64,000 nucleotides of DNA from Kiritimatiellia bacterium (GTDB lineage: Bacteria; Verrucomicrobiota; Kiritimatiellia; PWTM01): the NCBI GenBank assembly GCA_026417735.1, contig JAOACR010000014.1:1-64000 (forward strand), written 5' to 3'. Below the pieces are notes generated by a model. The model had not been told where the DNA came from. It made no database searches and saw nothing but the letters and a program-made list of their open reading frames with translations. Positions 51,138 to 60,354 of the stretch are shown here, piece after piece. Numbering within the stretch: position 1 is the first letter of the stretch; every line of letters starts with the position of its first letter. A program made the position numbers and the translations under genes.

Positions 51138-51772
51138 GCGCGGCCTTCGATGTCCGGGCTCGGCCGAACGCCCAGCCGCTGCAGCTCCACGACCACTTCC
51201 GCCAGGGGCAGCCCAATCACATTCGTCACTGAGCCGCACACCGCGCGCACAAAATGGGCCGCTCCCTCCTGAATCCCGTACGCGCCGGCCTTGTCCATGG
51301 GATCACCACTGCGGACATACGCCGCAATTTCCGCCGCCGAGAGACGGCGGAAAAGCACTCGAGTCTCCACCGCGAATACTCGCCGCCGCGGCCGCTGGCC
51401 CGGCGCTTGCCGGATCAGCGCCACGCCAGTGATCACCGAGTGCGAGCGGCCGCTGAGTTGCCGAAGCATCCGCCGCGCTTCCGCAGCATCCCTCGGCTTG
51501 CCAAGGATGCAACCGCCGAGCGCCACCACCGTATCGCACGCCAGTACAACCCGGAGCCGGCGGGCGGCAGCGAGCCCGTCAGCGGCCGCCCGTGCCTTCT
51601 CCAGTGCCAAACGCTGAGCACAGTCCGCCGGCGACTCTCCCCGGCGCGGCCGCTCGTCCACCGTCGGCACCACGACCCGCGGCCGATAGCCCGCCCGCCG
51701 CAACAGCACACGACGCCGCGGCGAAGCGCTGGCCAGCACCAGCTCAATCTCGCCGGCCGGCGCAGGAGGCAT
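51134..51772 (-). CDS. maf: Maf/YceF-family nucleotide pyrophosphatase
   Basis: 212 residues; GGAGG is near ATG 51772. Maf signatures: ELVLASASPRRRVLLRRAGY, TVDERPRRGESPADCAQRLA, ACDTVVALGGCILGKP and GDPMDKAGAYGIQEGAAHF. Maf proteins hydrolyse non-canonical or standard NTPs such as dTTP or UTP and affect septation in some species. It is the last gene of a pyrE-trpB2-maf run on the minus strand. Confidence 0.93.
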   Translation of the reverse strand: MPPAPAGEIELVLASASPRRRVLLRRAGYRPRVVVPTVDERPRRGESPADCAQRLALEKARAAADGLAAARRLRVVLACDTVVALGGCILGKPRDAAEARRMLRQLSGRSHSVITGVALIRQAPGQRPRRRVFAVETRVLFRRLSAAEIAAYVRSGDPMDKAGAYGIQEGAAHFVRAVCGSVTNVIGLPLAEVVVELQRLGVRPSPDIEGRA

Positions 51773-51783
51773 CGGCGGCCGCC

Positions 51784-53157
51784 TCACGCCAGCGGCGGCG
51801 GCTTCGGCAGGTTCGCCACCGCCTCCAGCGAACGCCGCATCTCCTCCTCCGTCATCACGTAGTTCTGCAGCCGGCCCGACAGAAACGCGTCGTAACCCGT
51901 CAGATCCATCAGCCCGTGCCCGGACCAGTTCAGTAGGATCACCTTCTCCCGCCCCTCCTCCGCCGCACGACGCGCCTCCCGGACCGCGGCCGCAATCGCG
52001 TGGGAAGTCTCCGGCGCCGGAATGAAGCCCTCGGTCCGCGCCCACATCACCGCCGCCTCATAACACTCCAGCTGCGGCAACGCGACCGCTTCGATCAAAT
52101 CCAGCCGGCGCAAATGGGAAACCAGCGGCGCCATGCCGTGGTAGCGCAGACCGCCCGCGTGGATCGGCGGCGGCACAAATGTGTGCCCGAGGCTGTACAT
52201 CGGCAGCAGCGGCGTCATCATCGCAACGTCGCCCGAGTCATACACGTACGGTGCCATGCTCATGCGCGGCGCCGCCGCCGGCTCCGCCGCAATCACCCGC
52301 AGATCGCGGCCATGAATCTTGTCGCACACAAACGGAAAACTGATCCCCGCAAAGTTGGACCCGCCACCCGCGCAGCCGATCACAATGTCCGGATACTCGC
52401 CGAACGCCGCCATCTGCTTCTTCGCCTCCAGACCGATGATCGTCTGGTGCAGGCACACATGGTTCAACACGCTGCCCAGCGAATAGCGCGTGTTCGGCGA
52501 GGTCACGCAGTCCTCAATGGCCTCGCTGATCGCAATACCAAGACTCCCCGGGGTGTTCGGATCCTTCTCCAGGATCGCCCGACCGGTCTTCGTCGCCGGG
52601 TTCGGGCTCGGCAAACACTCCGCGCCCCACGTCTGCATCATCATCTTGCGAAACGGTTTCTGATCGAACGAAATCCGTACCATGTAGACGCGGCACTGCA
52701 GCCCGAACAACCGGCACGCAAATGCCAGCGCGCTGCCCCACTGCCCCGCGCCCGTCTCGGTGGTCAATCGCTGAATGCCGAACACCTTGTTGTAGTAGGC
52801 CTGCGGCACCGCGGTGTTCGGCTTGTGGCTGCCGGCGGGAGAGACGCCCTCGTTCTTGTAGTAGATCCGGGCGGGCGTCTTCAGTGCCTGTTCGAGCGCG
52901 CGCGCCCGATACAGCGGCGTTGGCCGCCACAGCAGCAGTTTGTCCAACACCGGCTCCGGAATATCAATCCAACGCTCGGTCGAGACCTCCTGCTCGATGA
53001 TGTTCATCGGGAAGACCGGCGCCAGGTCCTCCGGCCGCACCGGAGATCCGTCCGGTCGGATCGGTGGCGGCATCGGTTTGGGCAAGTCTGCCGCGATGTT
53101 GTACCACTGCCGCGGAATGTCCCGCTCGTCCAGCGTCACCTTGATTCGTTCCACCAT
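51784..53157 (-). CDS. trpB2: Tryptophan synthase beta-like protein, TrpB2 type
   Basis: 457 residues from ATG 53157, with GGGAGG seven bases upstream; a GTG three codons earlier is possible. TrpB2 features are the long N-terminal arm, [40 protein letters not shown] (PLP lysine Lys112), [37 protein letters not shown] and the C-terminal [20 protein letters not shown]. TrpB2 condenses indole with L-serine, often without TrpA, and may act in indole salvage. No trpA or other trp gene is nearby; the neighbours are pyrE and maf. Confidence 0.95.
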   Translation of the reverse strand: MVERIKVTLDERDIPRQWYNIAADLPKPMPPPIRPDGSPVRPEDLAPVFPMNIIEQEVSTERWIDIPEPVLDKLLLWRPTPLYRARALEQALKTPARIYYKNEGVSPAGSHKPNTAVPQAYYNKVFGIQRLTTETGAGQWGSALAFACRLFGLQCRVYMVRISFDQKPFRKMMMQTWGAECLPSPNPATKTGRAILEKDPNTPGSLGIAISEAIEDCVTSPNTRYSLGSVLNHVCLHQTIIGLEAKKQMAAFGEYPDIVIGCAGGGSNFAGISFPFVCDKIHGRDLRVIAAEPAAAPRMSMAPYVYDSGDVAMMTPLLPMYSLGHTFVPPPIHAGGLRYHGMAPLVSHLRRLDLIEAVALPQLECYEAAVMWARTEGFIPAPETSHAIAAAVREARRAAEEGREKVILLNWSGHGLMDLTGYDAFLSGRLQNYVMTEEEMRRSLEAVANLPKPPPLA

Positions 53158-53191
53158 GTGCGTCACCTCCCGCCGCCCCGGCGGCGCTTCC

Positions 53192-53761
53192 TCAGCTTCC
53201 CGGATGCTCTGCTCGTGAGCCGGCCGCGCACAGCGGACAGCTCGCCGGCGCCCACGTCGAGGGCGTGATCCTCAACAGCGAGATCAGCGGCACCGAAAAC
53301 TGCGCCGCGCCCCCGCTGCGGTCCACCAGCACTGTAACGCCCACCGCGATCCCGCCGCCCTCGCGCACAATGTCGAGCGTCTCCTGCACCCGCCCCCCGC
53401 GCGTCACCACGTCCTCCGCAACCAGAAACCGCTCGCCCGGCCGGATTCGGAAGCCCCTGCGCAACACGAGCCGCCCCTCCTGCTTCTCCGCAAAAATCGA
53501 CCGCACGCCCAGCGCGCGCGCCAGCTCGTGGCCCACAAACAACCCCCCCATCGCCGGCGCGATCACCGCATCCGCGGTCCACCCCGCCGCGCGCACGCGC
53601 CGCGCCAGCTCACCGCACAGCCGCGCCGCATGCGCGGGCCACTGCAGCACCAGCGCACACTGCACGTACTGGTCGCTGTGCAGTCCCGACCGCAACTCAA
53701 AATGCCCCGAGAGCACCGCGCCGGTCTCGCGCAGAATCGCGAGCACATCCGCATCGCTCAT
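53192..53761 (-). CDS. pyrE: Orotate phosphoribosyltransferase
   Basis: 189 residues from ATG 53761. The short N-terminal helix [20 protein letters not shown] is followed by [58 protein letters not shown] and the PRPP-binding loop [20 protein letters not shown]. The enzyme converts orotate to OMP with PRPP, the fifth step of UMP synthesis. A longer frame upstream (to 53917) covers non-family sequence with two small palindromes. It leads a minus-strand operon with trpB2. Confidence 0.94.
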   Translation of the reverse strand: MSDADVLAILRETGAVLSGHFELRSGLHSDQYVQCALVLQWPAHAARLCGELARRVRAAGWTADAVIAPAMGGLFVGHELARALGVRSIFAEKQEGRLVLRRGFRIRPGERFLVAEDVVTRGGRVQETLDIVREGGGIAVGVTVLVDRSGGAAQFSVPLISLLRITPSTWAPASCPLCAAGSRAEHPGS

Positions 53762-54105
53762 CGGACCGCCGCCGCCAACCCCGTCCGCACCCACACCGGC
53801 ACCTCCCGCCTCCAAGGCTTGGAAGCACTCACCGCCAGCCCGTCCAACCCTTGGAATCGCGCACATTCTGCCGGCCTCACCGCAAAAGAAAAGCCGTTTC
53901 ACCATCGCCGTGGGCATCTGGCACCTACGGCCGGGAACCCGCCGCCGGCCCTCCGAAATCCACCGGCCGCAGCGGGCATTGCGTTCCCCAACATTCGGTG
54001 TAGAGTTTGTCCGCGCTCGCCTATGGGTTGTGGTTTGGCCCGCGAGTGGCGGAGCTGGACGGCCGAGGTGAAAACGCGGATCATGAAACCCGGAGGATCT
54101 CTTCG
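53762..54105. promoter_or_regulatory. Divergent intergenic region between pyrE and nrdJ, with paired palindromes
   Basis: This 344-base gap separates divergent genes. Two short palindromes are present: TCCAAGGCTTGGA (53811-53823) and TCCAACCCTTGGA (53843-53855), 32 bases apart, which is roughly three helical turns. They are on the pyrE side. No B12-box-containing cobalamin riboswitch or NrdR box could be seen upstream of nrdJ. The remainder shows nothing recognisable beyond the nrdJ ribosome-binding site (GGAGG near 54092). Confidence 0.4.
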
Positions 54106-57051
54106 ATGATCGAACACGGCGGACGATTGTCTCCGACGAACACCGACGATCAGTCCACCGCGGCCCGCAGTGTGGACGCGACGGCGCGGCCGCGCAGCGC
54201 GCGCGGTCGGCGTCCGCGGCCGCTGAGCTGGCAGCGCGTGTTCACCGATCCGGCACGCGACGTCTTTGACACCGTCACCTGGGAAACGCGCAAGGCGCAA
54301 ATCACCGACGACCGCGGCGAGGTGATCTTCGAGCAAAGCAACGTCGAGGTGCCCGCGTTCTGGTCGCAGCTGGCGACCAATGTGGTCGCGTCGAAGTACT
54401 TCTACGGGCCGCACGGCTCGCCCGAGCGCGAACATTCGGTCCGTCAGCTCGTTCACCGTGTCGCCCGCACCATCGCGGACTGGGGTCTTGAGGACGGCGT
54501 CTTTGCGTCCGCGGCCGACGCGGAGTCGTTCTATCAGGAGCTCGCCTGGCTCTGCCTGCATCAGTACGGCTCGTTCAACTCGCCGGTGTGGTTCAACTGC
54601 GGTCTGTACCAGATGTACGGCGTCGGGCGAGATGGCGGCCCGGGCCTGTGGTATTTCGACCGCGAGCTGAACGCGGTGCAGCGCGCATTGACCCAGTACG
54701 AGCACCCGCAGTGCTCCGCCTGCTTTATTCAGTCGGTGCAGGACACGATGGAGAGCATCATGGACCTCGCCCGCAGCGAGGCGATGCTCTTCAAGTACGG
54801 CAGCGGCAGCGGCACAGATCTCTCGCCGCTGCGGTCGTCGCGCGAGCGCCTCAGCGGCGGCGGCAAGCCGAGCGGCCCGCTTTCGTTTCTGAAGGTGTAC
54901 GACGCGATCGCGAGCGTCGTGAAGTCGGGCGGCAAAACCCGGCGCGCCGCAAAGATGAACACGCTGAAGATCAGTCATCCGGACATCAAGGAGTTCATCC
55001 TCGCCAAGCTGAATGAGGAGAAGAAGGCCTGGGCGCTGATCGAACAGGGCTATTCTGGCAGCTTCAACGGCGAGGCCTACGCGTCGGTCGCATTTCAGAA
55101 CGAAAACCTCAGTGTGCGTGTCACCGACGAGTTTCTGCGCGCGGTGGAAGAGGATCGGGAGTGGACCACCCGCTGGGTCACCGATCCCTCGAAGCCCGGG
55201 CCGACCTACCGTGCGCGCGACCTGATGCGGTGGATCGCGGAGGGCGCCTGGACCTGCGGCGATCCTGGTGTGCAGTACGAGGATACGATCCAGCGCTGGC
55301 ACACCTGCAAGGCCGACGGCCCCATCAACTCGAGCAACCCCTGCAGCGAGTACATGTTTCTCGACGACAGCGCCTGCAACCTCGCCTCGCTGAACCTGAT
55401 GAAGTTCTGGCGTGAGGAGACCGGCGTGTTCGATGTGCCGCGATTCCTCGCCGCGGTGGAAACGTTCATCACCGCGCAAGAAATCATCGTGGACCGCGCC
55501 AGCTATCCGACCGAGCGGATCGCGCTGAACAGCCACCGGTACCGGCCGCTCGGGCTCGGCTACGCGAACCTCGGCGCGCTGCTGATGGCGATGGGGCTGC
55601 CCTACGACAGCGACGAGGGCCGCGCGGTCGCCGCCTGCCTGACCGCGCTGATGCACGGGCACGCGTATGCGCACTCCGCCCGCCTCGCCGAGGCGCTCGG
55701 GCCGTTCGAGGCGTTCGAGCGCAACCGCGAGCCGATGCTCGGCGTGCTCGAACTGCACCGCAACGCCGCGCTCGCGATCCCGACGCTCGCGCCCCCCGAG
55801 CTGCGCACCGCCGCAATCGAACGCGCCGAGGCCGCGCTCGCCGCAGGCCGCACGCACGGCTTCCGCAACGCCCAGGTCACCGTGCTGGCGCCCACCGGCA
55901 CCATCGGCTTCATGATGGACTGCGATACCACCGGCGTGGAACCGGACATTGCGCTGGTCAAGTACAAGACGCTCGCGGGCGGCGGGCTACTGAAAATCGT
56001 GAACCGCACCGTCCCGCTCGCGCTGCGCCGTCTCGGCTACGACGAACGCACCATCGCCGCGATCGTCGACCACATCGACCGCACCGACACGATCGAGGGC
56101 GCGCCCGGGCTGAAACCCGAGCATCTGCCGGTGTTCGACTGCGCGTTCCCACCCCGCAACGGGCGCCGCAGCATCCACTATCTCGCCCACCTGAAAATGA
56201 TGGCGGCGGTGCAGCCGTTCCTTTCCGGCGCGATCTCCAAAACCGTCAACATGCCGAACTCTGCGACGGTGGAGGACGTCATGCAGGTCTACATGACCGG
56301 CTGGAAACTCGGCCTGAAGGCGGTCGCGATCTACCGCGACGGCAGCAAACGCAGCCAGCCGGTCAGCACTGCGAAGGAGGGCGAACGGAAGCCCTCCGCG
56401 GCCACCGTTTCGGCCGCCGCCGCACCGGGCGGCAACGGCGCACGCGCACGCCCGCTGCGCCGTCGCATGCCCACCACGCGACGCTCAATCACCCACAAGT
56501 TCGACATCGTCGGCCATGAGGGCTACCTCACCGTCGGCCTGTATGACGACGGCACGCCCGGCGAGCTGTTCATCACGATGGCGAAGGAGGGCAGCACCAT
56601 CGGCGGATTGATGGACTCTTTCGGCACCGCCATCTCGCTCTGCCTCCAGTACGGCGTGCCGCTGAAGACGCTGGTCGAAAAGTTCGCGCACTCGCGGTTT
56701 GAACCCAGCGGCTTCACGAAGAATCCGGACATTCCGATCGCAAAGTCCATCACCGACTACATCTTCCGCTGGATGGCGCTGACCTTCATCGAGCGCCGCG
56801 AACCGTCGGAGCCGGACTCCGGCGCCACCTCGAGCAACGACACGCCCGAGCGCCGCACCATGTCCGGGACCGCGACCAGTGCGCCGCCGGCGAAACCGGC
56901 CCGGCCAGAGCCAGCCAGTGACCGAATCGACGCGCAGTTCCGGCACTTCATGGAGGACGCCCCGGTCTGCGACCAGTGCGGTGCGATCACCGTCCGCAAC
57001 GGCGCCTGCTATCGCTGCTACAACTGCGGAAACTCGATGGGATGCTCGTAG
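54106..57051 (+). CDS. nrdJ: Adenosylcobalamin-dependent (class II) ribonucleotide reductase
   Basis: 981 residues from ATG 54106, with GGAGG nine bases upstream. The core contains HQYGSFNSPVWFNCGLYQ, EHPQCSACFIQSVQDTMES, YGSGSGTDLSPLRSSRERLS, SNPCSEYMFLDDSACNLASL, LGLGYANLGALLMAMGLPYD and LAPTGTIGFMMDCDTTGVEP. This is the vitamin-B12-dependent NrdJ pattern, in which a cysteine radical reduces ribonucleotides. The C-terminus includes TRRSITHKFDIVGHEGYLTV, KEGSTIGGLMDSFGTAISLC, and a final zinc-like CDQCGAITVRNGACYRCYNC, which holds the redox-active cysteines. It means the organism needs cobalamin. It is monocistronic and convergent with the HtrA gene. Confidence 0.96.
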   Translation: MIEHGGRLSPTNTDDQSTAARSVDATARPRSARGRRPRPLSWQRVFTDPARDVFDTVTWETRKAQITDDRGEVIFEQSNVEVPAFWSQLATNVVASKYFYGPHGSPEREHSVRQLVHRVARTIADWGLEDGVFASAADAESFYQELAWLCLHQYGSFNSPVWFNCGLYQMYGVGRDGGPGLWYFDRELNAVQRALTQYEHPQCSACFIQSVQDTMESIMDLARSEAMLFKYGSGSGTDLSPLRSSRERLSGGGKPSGPLSFLKVYDAIASVVKSGGKTRRAAKMNTLKISHPDIKEFILAKLNEEKKAWALIEQGYSGSFNGEAYASVAFQNENLSVRVTDEFLRAVEEDREWTTRWVTDPSKPGPTYRARDLMRWIAEGAWTCGDPGVQYEDTIQRWHTCKADGPINSSNPCSEYMFLDDSACNLASLNLMKFWREETGVFDVPRFLAAVETFITAQEIIVDRASYPTERIALNSHRYRPLGLGYANLGALLMAMGLPYDSDEGRAVAACLTALMHGHAYAHSARLAEALGPFEAFERNREPMLGVLELHRNAALAIPTLAPPELRTAAIERAEAALAAGRTHGFRNAQVTVLAPTGTIGFMMDCDTTGVEPDIALVKYKTLAGGGLLKIVNRTVPLALRRLGYDERTIAAIVDHIDRTDTIEGAPGLKPEHLPVFDCAFPPRNGRRSIHYLAHLKMMAAVQPFLSGAISKTVNMPNSATVEDVMQVYMTGWKLGLKAVAIYRDGSKRSQPVSTAKEGERKPSAATVSAAAAPGGNGARARPLRRRMPTTRRSITHKFDIVGHEGYLTVGLYDDGTPGELFITMAKEGSTIGGLMDSFGTAISLCLQYGVPLKTLVEKFAHSRFEPSGFTKNPDIPIAKSITDYIFRWMALTFIERREPSEPDSGATSSNDTPERRTMSGTATSAPPAKPARPEPASDRIDAQFRHFMEDAPVCDQCGAITVRNGACYRCYNCGNSMGCS

Positions 57052-57068
57052 TTCCGCGGGCGCGTCCC

Positions 57069-57089
57069 AGCGCCTCCCCGGCAGGCGCT
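57069..57089. terminator. Bidirectional hairpin between nrdJ and htrA-like gene
   Basis: AGCGCCT (57069-57075) and AGGCGCT (57083-57089) pair perfectly around a seven-base loop between two convergent stop codons. There is no T run on either side, so any termination would be weak. Confidence 0.4.
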
Positions 57090-58936
57090 CAGTTGCCGGC
57101 GGGCGGTGGGGTGTCGGTGTCGGCGGGGTCGGGCTCTTCGGGAGGGGAGTCGAGCGCCCAGATCGCGCGCCGGACCGCACGGGCGAACGCCCGCACGGAG
57201 GCGCGGTCGGCACCCGTCGCGGTGATCCACCGACCATCCGTCACCATCGCGCCGCCGACGTAGCGGCCGCCCAGCCTCTTCACTTCCGCTGAAAGTGCCG
57301 GATCCGTCGTCAGCTTTCGGTTGCGCAACTCCGGTACGCCCTCCAGCACCACCAGCACCGCCGGCCCCATCGCCGCCACCACACCGCCGCCCGCCCACAC
57401 CGCCGCCAGCTGCCGCGCCACATCCGCGCGTCCCCGAAGACCTCCGACCGCATCGGCCAGCACCACCATCGCGTCCGGCGCCGCTGCCGAGCCGCTCTCC
57501 ACCGTTTCAATCTCCGCGCCGTCCGCCAGCAGCTCCCGCCGCACCAGGTCCGCAAACACTGTGTTGGTGGTCGCCGCCAGCCATCCCACACGACGGCCTG
57601 CCAGCGGATAGGCCGGCGCCAGCGCGGTGGGCAGCCGCCGCCGTCCGCGCACCGCCTCGAGCTCAATCTCGGGAAGCCGCCGGGCCAGATTCGACTCGAG
57701 CACGGCGACGAACGTCGCCGCGTCCGGCGTCGGCCGGCCACCGAGCGATGTGACGATGTCGAACCTCCGCAGCCCCGCGCGCGCAGCCGCGCTGTAGGGT
57801 TGGACCGTCTGCACCAGCACGCCGCAGTCGTCCGGCAGCGAATGCAGCAGGCGGTGCAGCGTCACGATGGGCAACACTCCCAGCCCAAGCGCCTCAATGC
57901 GGGTCTCAACCAGTTCCCCGGCATGCCGCCCCATCGCCGGCAGCGGCTCCAACGCTTCCAGCCGCGCCCGTACCGTCAGGTTCGTGACGCCGTGGGCTGT
58001 CCGCCGCCGCACCGTGTAGGCCACCGTTTCTCCCGGCTGCCGAATGGACTGCTCCCACTCGAAGTCCAGCAGCTCCACCCGCCGCCGCGCCGAGCAGGGA
58101 CGGCCGTCCACCTCGATCAACACGTCGCCATCCCGCAGCCCGGCGCGATGCGCGGCCGAACCTGGCAGCACGAAGTGAATCAAGATGCCGCGGTCTACGC
58201 CCATCGCGCGCGCGAGCTCGTCGTAGAGCTCGTCGGTGAGGAACAGCGGCACCACCGCCCGCACAAACCGCCCATACCGCAGGAAGTGGTCACGCAACAC
58301 CAACGCGACATCAATCGGGATCGTAAAGCCGAGATTCTGCCCGCGCCCCGCATAGGTGTTCAGCCCCAGGACCCGCCCGTCACGGTCAAACAAAGGGCCG
58401 CCGCTGTTGCCCGGATTGATCGCAGCGTCCGTTTGGAACACCCGGGTCTCCGTACCGAGGTCCGCGCGTTCCACATTGCTCAGAATGCCGCGCGTGTAGG
58501 TCCGTTTGAGCCCAATCGGCGTGCCCACCGCGAAACACACCTGCCCGACGTGCGCCTCCCGAGGGTTCGCGAACTCGACCGGCCGCACCGGCCGGGGCGG
58601 ATCCACTTTGAGCAGCGCGACGTCCGGATCCAGCGAAAACCCGATCACGCGCGCGGGCAGCTTCTGTTCGTCGTACATCACCACTGTGATCGAGCGCGCC
58701 GGCTGCGTCGGGTCCTCTTCGTCGTTGCCGCGCACCACGTGGCCGTTCGTGAGAAGGTAACCATCCTCCGAGATGAAAAACCCGCTGCCGGCCGCCCGCT
58801 CGTGCTGAATCGCGACGACGGAGGGATCGACCCGTCGCACGACATCATCGGTGATCTCATCCGTCGGCGCGGCCGCCAGCCGCATCCGGGTCGCGGTGGC
58901 GAGGATCACCATTGTCCACCGCCGGCCTGCGCTCAT
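57089..58936 (-). CDS. HtrA/DegP-like serine protease with PDZ domains and C-terminal DJ-1/PfpI-like domain
   Basis: 615 residues. The trypsin-like domain has an intact triad: His66 in TNGHVV, Asp105 in SLDPDVALLKV, Ser178 in NPGNSGGPLF. One PDZ domain lies at about 225-330 (LPGSAAHRAGLRDGDVLIEV) and a second at about 350-430 (YSAAARAGLRRFDIVTSLGG). Residues 447-592 align with the DJ-1/PfpI fold: GRRVGWLAATTNTVFADLV, AMVVLADAVGG, GGGVVAAMGPAVLVVLEGV, ELRNRKLTTDPALSAEVKRL and GGRYVGGAMVTDGRWITATG. The DJ-1 nucleophile Cys, normally in an AICxGP motif, is missing here (AAM-GP). The enzyme likely cleaves misfolded periplasmic proteins. It overlaps the pseudoprotease gene stop. Confidence 0.88.
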   Translation of the reverse strand: MSAGRRWTMVILATATRMRLAAAPTDEITDDVVRRVDPSVVAIQHERAAGSGFFISEDGYLLTNGHVVRGNDEEDPTQPARSITVVMYDEQKLPARVIGFSLDPDVALLKVDPPRPVRPVEFANPREAHVGQVCFAVGTPIGLKRTYTRGILSNVERADLGTETRVFQTDAAINPGNSGGPLFDRDGRVLGLNTYAGRGQNLGFTIPIDVALVLRDHFLRYGRFVRAVVPLFLTDELYDELARAMGVDRGILIHFVLPGSAAHRAGLRDGDVLIEVDGRPCSARRRVELLDFEWEQSIRQPGETVAYTVRRRTAHGVTNLTVRARLEALEPLPAMGRHAGELVETRIEALGLGVLPIVTLHRLLHSLPDDCGVLVQTVQPYSAAARAGLRRFDIVTSLGGRPTPDAATFVAVLESNLARRLPEIELEAVRGRRRLPTALAPAYPLAGRRVGWLAATTNTVFADLVRRELLADGAEIETVESGSAAAPDAMVVLADAVGGLRGRADVARQLAAVWAGGGVVAAMGPAVLVVLEGVPELRNRKLTTDPALSAEVKRLGGRYVGGAMVTDGRWITATGADRASVRAFARAVRRAIWALDSPPEEPDPADTDTPPPAGN

Positions 58937-60354
58937 GGCGCAGCCCTCCGCGCCGCCCGGCCCAGCGTCAGGTTGAGCGCCTCGAAGTCGGTGGTACGGC
59001 CGCGCACGAGCCGGATCAACACCACCTCCGCGCGGCGCGCGCGCAGATCGTCGAGCACCGCGCGGAACCGGGCGACGTCGGGCGTCGGCCGCCCATCCAT
59101 CTCCACAATCACATCGCCCGGCATGATCAGATTCCTACCAAACGCGCTGCCGGTCGCCGCGGGGCTGCCCTTCTCCACCGCGGTCACCAGCACGCCCCGC
59201 TCGACGAACAGCGAGCGCTGAAACACATCGAAGTCTTTCACCGTCTGCACGGTCAGGCCGAGATCCTCCGCCTGCAGTGTCTCCGGCTCGGGCCGCCGCT
59301 CGAGACGCCCCGCCAGCTCGAGAGTCCTCCCCTCCCGAAGCACGCGCAGACGGAACGGTTGGCCGGGCCGGTTACCCAACGTCTGAAAGAAAAACTCCGT
59401 CGCTCGGGCGCCGTAGAGCCGGATCGCTTGCCCGTTCACGTGCGTGACGACATCCCCCGCCCGCAGGCCGACCTTCGCGGCGGGGCTGCCCCCCGCGACG
59501 TGCGTCACCCAGATCGCCGAGGCCGGCCAGCCGCGACGCCTTGCAAGATCGCGATTCACCGGCTCGATGAACACGCCCAGCCAGCCCCGCGCCGCCATCA
59601 CCGTGCCCGTGCCGCCGTCGCCGCGCGCCTCCGCCAGCAGCACCTCCAAATCCTCCGCCAGATCTTGGGCAACCAGCACCGATCGCCCGTCGAAAATGCC
59701 GGCCCAACGGCCCCGCAGGTCCGCCACCGGCGCTCCCCGCGCCTCCGACGGCAGCGACTCCACCAGATGACGGCGATATCGGCCCGCAATCTCGCCACGG
59801 CTGATCGCGGGAAACATGAAGCGTTCGTCCGCCTCCGCGGTGACGGTCGGCACGACCGCGACCAGCCAGTCGCCGGCGGCTGGCGGCGGCGCGGGCGACC
59901 GGTCCAGCGGCGCGAGCGGTGCCCGAGGCCGAAACTTTAGAATCGTGAGGTTCAGCGTGTCGCTCGATCGAACCGGCCGAGCGGGGTACGCATCCACTCC
60001 GATTCGCACCTCGATGCGGCCACCGTAATCGCTTTTGTACCGACCGGGCACCAGCACATGGCCCTCCGGCGTAAGCACCGTTCCGGTCAGATGCACCGCC
60101 GTCGGCGCCGCCGCTGCGGCGCCCTCGCCGGTGCGGCCGCTCTCACCGGCGGGGGGCGGTTCCGGCTCGATCGTGACGGCAACCACCGATGGCTCAATCG
60201 CGCGGGCCGCGTCGGCAAGGCCCGCGCGCAGCGACGCAGCGGCCAGCCGGCCCACGGCCGGTCTTGCGAAGCCTGCACACCCGCCGGCCGCCACGGCCGC
60301 CAGCAACACCGCGCCCACGCGGACCGCTGTCGCCACCAGGCGGCCTGTGCTCAT
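58933..60354 (-). CDS. HtrA-like pseudoprotease lipoprotein with two PDZ domains
   Basis: 473 residues from ATG 60354. The lipobox VAAGGC (Cys26) anchors it to a membrane. The protease-like domain (about 45-245) still follows HtrA strands, but the triad is gone: HVLVPGRYKSD replaces the TNxHVV His, TLNLTILKF has Asn at the Asp site, and SEARGAPVADLRGRWAGI replaces GNSGGP. Two PDZ domains remain, at about 256-345 (GSPAAKVGLRAGDVVTHVNG) and 370-465 (AFGRNLIMPGDVIVEMDGRP). It probably binds or presents substrates or modulates the active HtrA protein encoded immediately downstream. It overlaps the Gfo/Idh stop by ATGA. Confidence 0.82.
   Translation of the reverse strand: MSTGRLVATAVRVGAVLLAAVAAGGCAGFARPAVGRLAAASLRAGLADAARAIEPSVVAVTIEPEPPPAGESGRTGEGAAAAAPTAVHLTGTVLTPEGHVLVPGRYKSDYGGRIEVRIGVDAYPARPVRSSDTLNLTILKFRPRAPLAPLDRSPAPPPAAGDWLVAVVPTVTAEADERFMFPAISRGEIAGRYRRHLVESLPSEARGAPVADLRGRWAGIFDGRSVLVAQDLAEDLEVLLAEARGDGGTGTVMAARGWLGVFIEPVNRDLARRRGWPASAIWVTHVAGGSPAAKVGLRAGDVVTHVNGQAIRLYGARATEFFFQTLGNRPGQPFRLRVLREGRTLELAGRLERRPEPETLQAEDLGLTVQTVKDFDVFQRSLFVERGVLVTAVEKGSPAATGSAFGRNLIMPGDVIVEMDGRPTPDVARFRAVLDDLRARRAEVVLIRLVRGRTTDFEALNLTLGRAARRAAP

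Noticed and set aside
53762-54105. Cobalamin riboswitch upstream of nrdJ
   Set aside because: The B12-box consensus and surrounding helices could not be found in the 344-base gap.
53899-55857. Antisense open frame of 652 codons opposite nrdJ
   Set aside because: nrdJ on the plus strand is unambiguous and full length; the antisense translation has no recognisable motif.
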